NCBI GenBank assembly: GCA_028819295.1
Contig: JAPPMA010000072.1
Coordinates: 1-59,761 of the forward strand
Reading direction: 5' to 3'
DNA: 59,761 nucleotides
Origin: a bacterium
GTDB lineage: Bacteria > Actinomycetota > Acidimicrobiia > Acidimicrobiales > Bin134
Shown here: piece by piece, positions 56,832 to 59,761 of the stretch
Numbering within the stretch: the first letter of the stretch is position 1
Layout: each line of letters starts with the position of its first letter
The notes under the pieces: generated by a model
The model's input: only the letters and a program-made list of their open reading frames with translations
Told to the model about the DNA's origin: nothing
Databases searched by the model: none
Made by a program: the position numbers and the translations under genes

Positions 56832-58328
56832 ATGGCCAGCCTGGACGACTTGGCCCCCGACCTTCCCAAGTCGCGCCTGAACCATCTCCAGAGGCTCATG
56901 CGAACCTGGGCGCCCCTGGCCGATATCTCTTTCGCTGATCTGCTGCTGTACGTGCCCACCGGCCCTTCGTATTTGCCCGGTGCGGACAACGGTTCCGAGG
57001 GCTTCGCCATCGCCGGTCAGATCCGGCCCACTACCGCCCGATCGGTGCATCGCAGCAACCTCGTGGGGGCGGTGTTCTCGCCTGAGCAGCGTCCGCTGGT
57101 CGACGTGGCCTACCGGGAGGGGCGGATCACCGATGGCGGGCGCATCGGCCACGCCGACCAGCCCCGCATCCGAACGCTGACCGTTCCGGTGAACTGCCAC
57201 GGAGAGGTCATCGCGGTGATGGCTCGGGAGTTCGATCCTGACGCCCAGCGCAACCCCGGCGAATTGGAGATGAGCTACTTCAAGATTTTCCGGCGGTTGG
57301 CGGCCATGATCGCCGAGGGGGAGTACCCGTTTCCGGTGGATGACATCGAGACCGAGGAGTCGCCTCGGGTGGGCGACGGGCTGATGCTGCTGGATGCGTC
57401 GGGCCGGGTGCATCTCATCTCCCCCAATGCCGCTTCTGCGCTGCACCGCATCGGCCTCCACAGCGAGGTCGAGGGACGCCGATTGGTGGAGATCGGACTG
57501 GAGCAGCGGGCCATCCGGGCCGCGTTCGCCTCTCGCCTGCCCCAGACCGAGGAGATCCAACACGGCCATCAGGGGACGGTGGTGTTGCGCTGTTTGCCGC
57601 TCATCGACAGCGGGGAGGTGACCGGGGCACTGGTGTTGATGCGCGATATCTCCGAGCTGCGCCGCCGCGACCGGCTGTTGATGTCGAAAGACGCCACCAT
57701 CGCCGAGATCCACCACCGGGTGAAGAACAACCTTCAAACGGTGTCGTCGCTGCTGCGCCTGCAAGGGCGCCGGGTCATCGCCGCCGAAGCCCGGGACGCC
57801 ATCGAGGAGTCGGTTCGCCGCATCCGGGCGATCGCCATCGTCCACGAGATCTTGTCTCGAGACGCCAGCGGTGACGTGCCGTTCGTGGAGATCGTTCGGT
57901 CGCTGGTGCGGATGGTGGAGGAGGGTCTGACCGACCCCGTCCGCCCGGTGGAGTTCAAAGTGGCCGGCGACGCCGGAGAGCTGGCCGCCGATGTGGCCAC
58001 ACCGCTGGCGGTGGTGCTGAACGAGTGCTTGCAGAATGTCATGGACCACGCCTACCCCGAGCCGCCCGGCGGTCAAGTGCGGATCGAGTTGGACAACAAC
58101 GGCGACCGGGTGCGAGTGCGGGTGACCGACGACGGGGTAGGACTGCCGTCCGGTTTCGACATCGACAGCGCCGACGGGCTGGGCATCGATATCGTGCGGA
58201 ATCTGGTGAGCACCGATCTGCGGGGGAACATCACCATCAGCAACGGCGAAGGGAACCCGCCTCGGCTCGGGACGGTGGTGGAGTTGGCCATCCCCCTGCT
58301 GGGGGGCCGGTCGCCGATGGCCGATTAG
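56832..58328 (+). CDS. pdtaS: Sensor histidine kinase PdtaS
   Basis: 498 residues, soluble. An N-terminal GAF-like domain (about 30-170, with PTGPSYLPG and RTLTVPVNCHGEVIAVM), a PAS domain (about 180-285, GLMLLDASGRVHLISPNAAS), then HisKA_2 with the phospho-acceptor His near 294 in EIHHRVKNNLQTVSSLLRLQ, and an ATPase domain (VLNECLQNVMDHAYPE, VTDDGVGLPSGFD, GLGIDIVRNLV). This is the mycobacterial PdtaS architecture, phosphorylating PdtaR, which is encoded at 10983. ATG 56832 is 6 nt after TAAACT (leaderless). Its TAG overlaps the whiB TAA by two bases. Confidence 0.93.
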   Translation: MASLDDLAPDLPKSRLNHLQRLMRTWAPLADISFADLLLYVPTGPSYLPGADNGSEGFAIAGQIRPTTARSVHRSNLVGAVFSPEQRPLVDVAYREGRITDGGRIGHADQPRIRTLTVPVNCHGEVIAVMAREFDPDAQRNPGELEMSYFKIFRRLAAMIAEGEYPFPVDDIETEESPRVGDGLMLLDASGRVHLISPNAASALHRIGLHSEVEGRRLVEIGLEQRAIRAAFASRLPQTEEIQHGHQGTVVLRCLPLIDSGEVTGALVLMRDISELRRRDRLLMSKDATIAEIHHRVKNNLQTVSSLLRLQGRRVIAAEARDAIEESVRRIRAIAIVHEILSRDASGDVPFVEIVRSLVRMVEEGLTDPVRPVEFKVAGDAGELAADVATPLAVVLNECLQNVMDHAYPEPPGGQVRIELDNNGDRVRVRVTDDGVGLPSGFDIDSADGLGIDIVRNLVSTDLRGNITISNGEGNPPRLGTVVELAIPLLGGRSPMAD

Positions 58329-58630
58329 ACCGAGAGGATGGAGGCCTTGCGCTGTTCAGCCACCCTGAGCCGGCGAAGCTGGCGGCGCTCCTCCTCGGAT
58401 TTGCCGCCCCAGATCCCGGTGTCCTGGTTGGTGGTCAAGGCGAACTCCAAACAGGCGGTTTGCGAGATGCACTGCCGGCAAACCACCTTGGCCGACTCGA
58501 TCTGCTCCAGGGCCAAGCCGGTGCTGCCCACGGGGAAGAACAGATCCGGGTCGGTGTCGCGGCAGGCGGCTTGGCACCGCCAATCATCTGCCGCATTGTC
58601 GAAATCGAAAAGCAGGCCTTTGGTAATCAC
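58325..58630 (-). CDS. whiB: WhiB-family Fe-S transcription regulator, WhiB1-like
   Basis: 101 residues. Four cluster cysteines: one in WRCQAACRDTDPDLFFPVG, then VCRQCISQTAC (Cx2Cx5C); an extra Cys precedes the first. GIWGGKSEEERRQLRRLR is the WhiB turn plus basic C-terminus. The order and LFFPVG...ALEQIESAK are closest to WhiB1. GTG 58630 lies 9 nt after TATCCT. Homologues bind sigma factor and respond to NO or redox. It is tail-to-tail with pdtaS and head-to-head with the GDPD gene. Confidence 0.93.
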   Translation of the reverse strand: MITKGLLFDFDNAADDWRCQAACRDTDPDLFFPVGSTGLALEQIESAKVVCRQCISQTACLEFALTTNQDTGIWGGKSEEERRQLRRLRVAEQRKASILSV

Positions 58631-58757
58631 GCGGGCACAAGGATAGGGGTGGTTTGCTGATGTGGCAAGAGGGGCTGATGAGGAAGGTGTTGTATTCTGG
58701 TAACAGTGTTGGTGTTGTGAGTGTGGGTTCTGTCCACCGGTTGGCAAGATTGCTGCT

Positions 58758-59468
58758 GTGAGGGTGATCGCCCATCGAGGGGCGTCGGCGGCTGAGCGGG
58801 AGAACACGCTGGAGGCATTCCGGGCCGCAGTACGGCTGAATGCCGACGGTGTGGAGCTCGATGTGAGACGGACGGCCAACGACGTGCTGGTGGTGCATCA
58901 TGATGCCCATTTGCCCGGTGGGCGGGCCATCATCGATCTTCACGACGACGAGCTGCCCGACTGGGTGCCGACCCTGGCCGAGGTCATGGATGTGTGCCGA
59001 GACCCGGTCTCAGAACGGGAGTTCGTGGTCAACATCGAGATCAAGAGCGCACCGGGCGATCCCGACTACGACGCCGAGCACCAAGTGTCGGCCGCGGTGG
59101 CCGGGCTGGTGATGGGGTGGGGGATGGGGGACTCCGGCGGGAAGGTGATCGTGTCGTCGTTCGACATGGAGGCCATCAACCGCATCAGGGCCATCGACCC
59201 CGGCATCCCCACCGCCTACCTCACTTTCGAGGTACTGGCCCCCGAACTGCTCGTGAACCGGGTGGTCGCCGCCGGCCACCGCGCCATCCACCCCTACTTC
59301 GCCTCAACCAGCAGGGCCCTCATCGACGCCGCCCACGCCCAAGGCATCGAGGTCAACGTCTGGACCGTCAACGACCCTGACCAGATCGCCCAAATGGCCG
59401 CCATAGGCGCCGACGCCGTCATCACCGATGTCCCCGACGTCGCCCGCGAGGTGCTGGGCAGGGGCTAG
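58758..59468 (+). CDS. Glycerophosphodiester phosphodiesterase
   Basis: 236 residues, TIM-barrel GDPD. VIAHRGASAAERENTLEAF holds the catalytic His and metal Glu, DGVELDVRRTANDVLVVHHDAHL the metal Glu/Asp and second catalytic His, and NIEIKSAPG the third acidic ligand. The end has VNVWTVNDPDQIAQM and GADAVITDVPD. It releases glycerol-3-phosphate from lipid head groups. No signal peptide, so it is cytosolic. Start GTG 58758 follows AAGATT by 6 nt, a partial leaderless match. The 127-bp gap to whiB shows no other feature I can support. Confidence 0.92.
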   Translation: MRVIAHRGASAAERENTLEAFRAAVRLNADGVELDVRRTANDVLVVHHDAHLPGGRAIIDLHDDELPDWVPTLAEVMDVCRDPVSEREFVVNIEIKSAPGDPDYDAEHQVSAAVAGLVMGWGMGDSGGKVIVSSFDMEAINRIRAIDPGIPTAYLTFEVLAPELLVNRVVAAGHRAIHPYFASTSRALIDAAHAQGIEVNVWTVNDPDQIAQMAAIGADAVITDVPDVAREVLGRG

Positions 59469-59534
59469 CGGATAGCTCGTAAACCAACGGCCCAACCCAC
59501 CCGGTCCGGCCTCTCAACTCCATCAAGCCCGGGC

Positions 59535-59761
59535 TCAGTTGAGCAGCACCGGTTGCAGGTTGGCTGGCCGAGTGGTGCTGACTCCCGTCTCAGGGAATGG
59601 GTCAGAGTCCTTGGAGCGCGTGTCGGGTTTGGATTGCCAGGGTCGCAGGTGGGCATGGGGTTTGGGCGGGGGTCTGAGTTCGTAGCTGCCGTCGTTTCGC
59701 CGGTGTACTTTCCTCAAGGAGTGGAGAGACGAGTCCACATGAATACCGGTCTGTGCTCGTC
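59535..59761 (-). CDS. Possible C-terminal end of a protein entering from the right edge
   Basis: On the minus strand an open frame runs from the window edge to a TGA at 59535-59537 (RAQTGIHVDSSLHSLRKVHRRNDGSYELRPPPK in part, ending QPVLLN). RRNDGSYELRPPPK loosely recalls the tail of HNH-type proteins, but I cannot assign it. The remaining bases 59469-59534 show nothing. Confidence 0.25.
   Translation of the reverse strand, partial: RAQTGIHVDSSLHSLRKVHRRNDGSYELRPPPKPHAHLRPWQSKPDTRSKDSDPFPETGVSTTRPANLQPVLLN

Overview
The window is about 60 kb of GC-rich bacterial chromosome, most likely from an actinomycete of the Acidimicrobiia type. The markers are a WhiB regulator, a DUF3107 protein, a PdtaS/PdtaR (ANTAR) pair, an Mrp protein without the CxxC motif, and two actinobacterial gene neighbourhoods: pdtaR-polA-rpsA-uvrB-uvrA and uvrC-rapZ-(...)-gap-pgk-tpiA-secG. 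The class-level placement is inference.

Layout. (1) 1-8.6 kb: two related secreted Calx-beta/Fn3-type proteins, the first running off the left edge. Between them lies an AbiEi/AbiEii type IV toxin-antitoxin pair. Both large proteins carry an undescribed ~75-residue module, and the second has lost its C-terminal domain through a deletion and frame change. (2) 8.6-24.7 kb: housekeeping core with ppk2, a DUF1214 gene, pdtaR, polA, rpsA, uvrB, an OYE/FadH-type flavoenzyme, uvrA and a Tat-exported PhoX-like protein. (3) 24.7-31 kb: accessory island with a HigBA-type pair (toxin interrupted by a stop), an HsdR fragment, an AbiTii-like protein divergent from a Clp-fold serine protease, an RHH antitoxin with only the first 21 codons of a Doc toxin, HicAB and Phd/VapC. 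(4) 31-46.5 kb: Rieske oxygenase, nadA, uvrC, rapZ, two acyl-CoA ligases, VapBC, the gap-pgk-tpiA operon, a Baeyer-Villiger-type monooxygenase, an M23 peptidase and secG. (5) 46.5-59.8 kb: acyl-CoA dehydrogenase, a hydrolase remnant next to an RHH/MazF pair, a phosphoesterase, katG, an epimerase, tRNA-Leu(GAG), an SDR, a deleted katG copy, a HAD protein, cysteine desulfurase, mrp, DUF3107, pdtaS, whiB and a GDPD.

The core genes serve excision repair (UvrA, UvrB, UvrC, PolA), lower glycolysis, Fe-S and NAD biosynthesis, and phosphate handling (Ppk2, PhoX-like, GDPD). Oxidoreductases and CoA ligases point to fatty-acid, sterol or aromatic catabolism. Seven toxin-antitoxin modules of different families are present; two have broken toxins.

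A pattern runs through the whole window: at least sixteen genes have a TANNNT hexamer exactly 6 or 7 nt before an ATG or GTG, the signature of leaderless transcripts. I used it to choose several starts. No stretch longer than 300 bases lacks a gene. The longest gaps (26941-27230, 51713-51984 and the right edge) are described in the entries.
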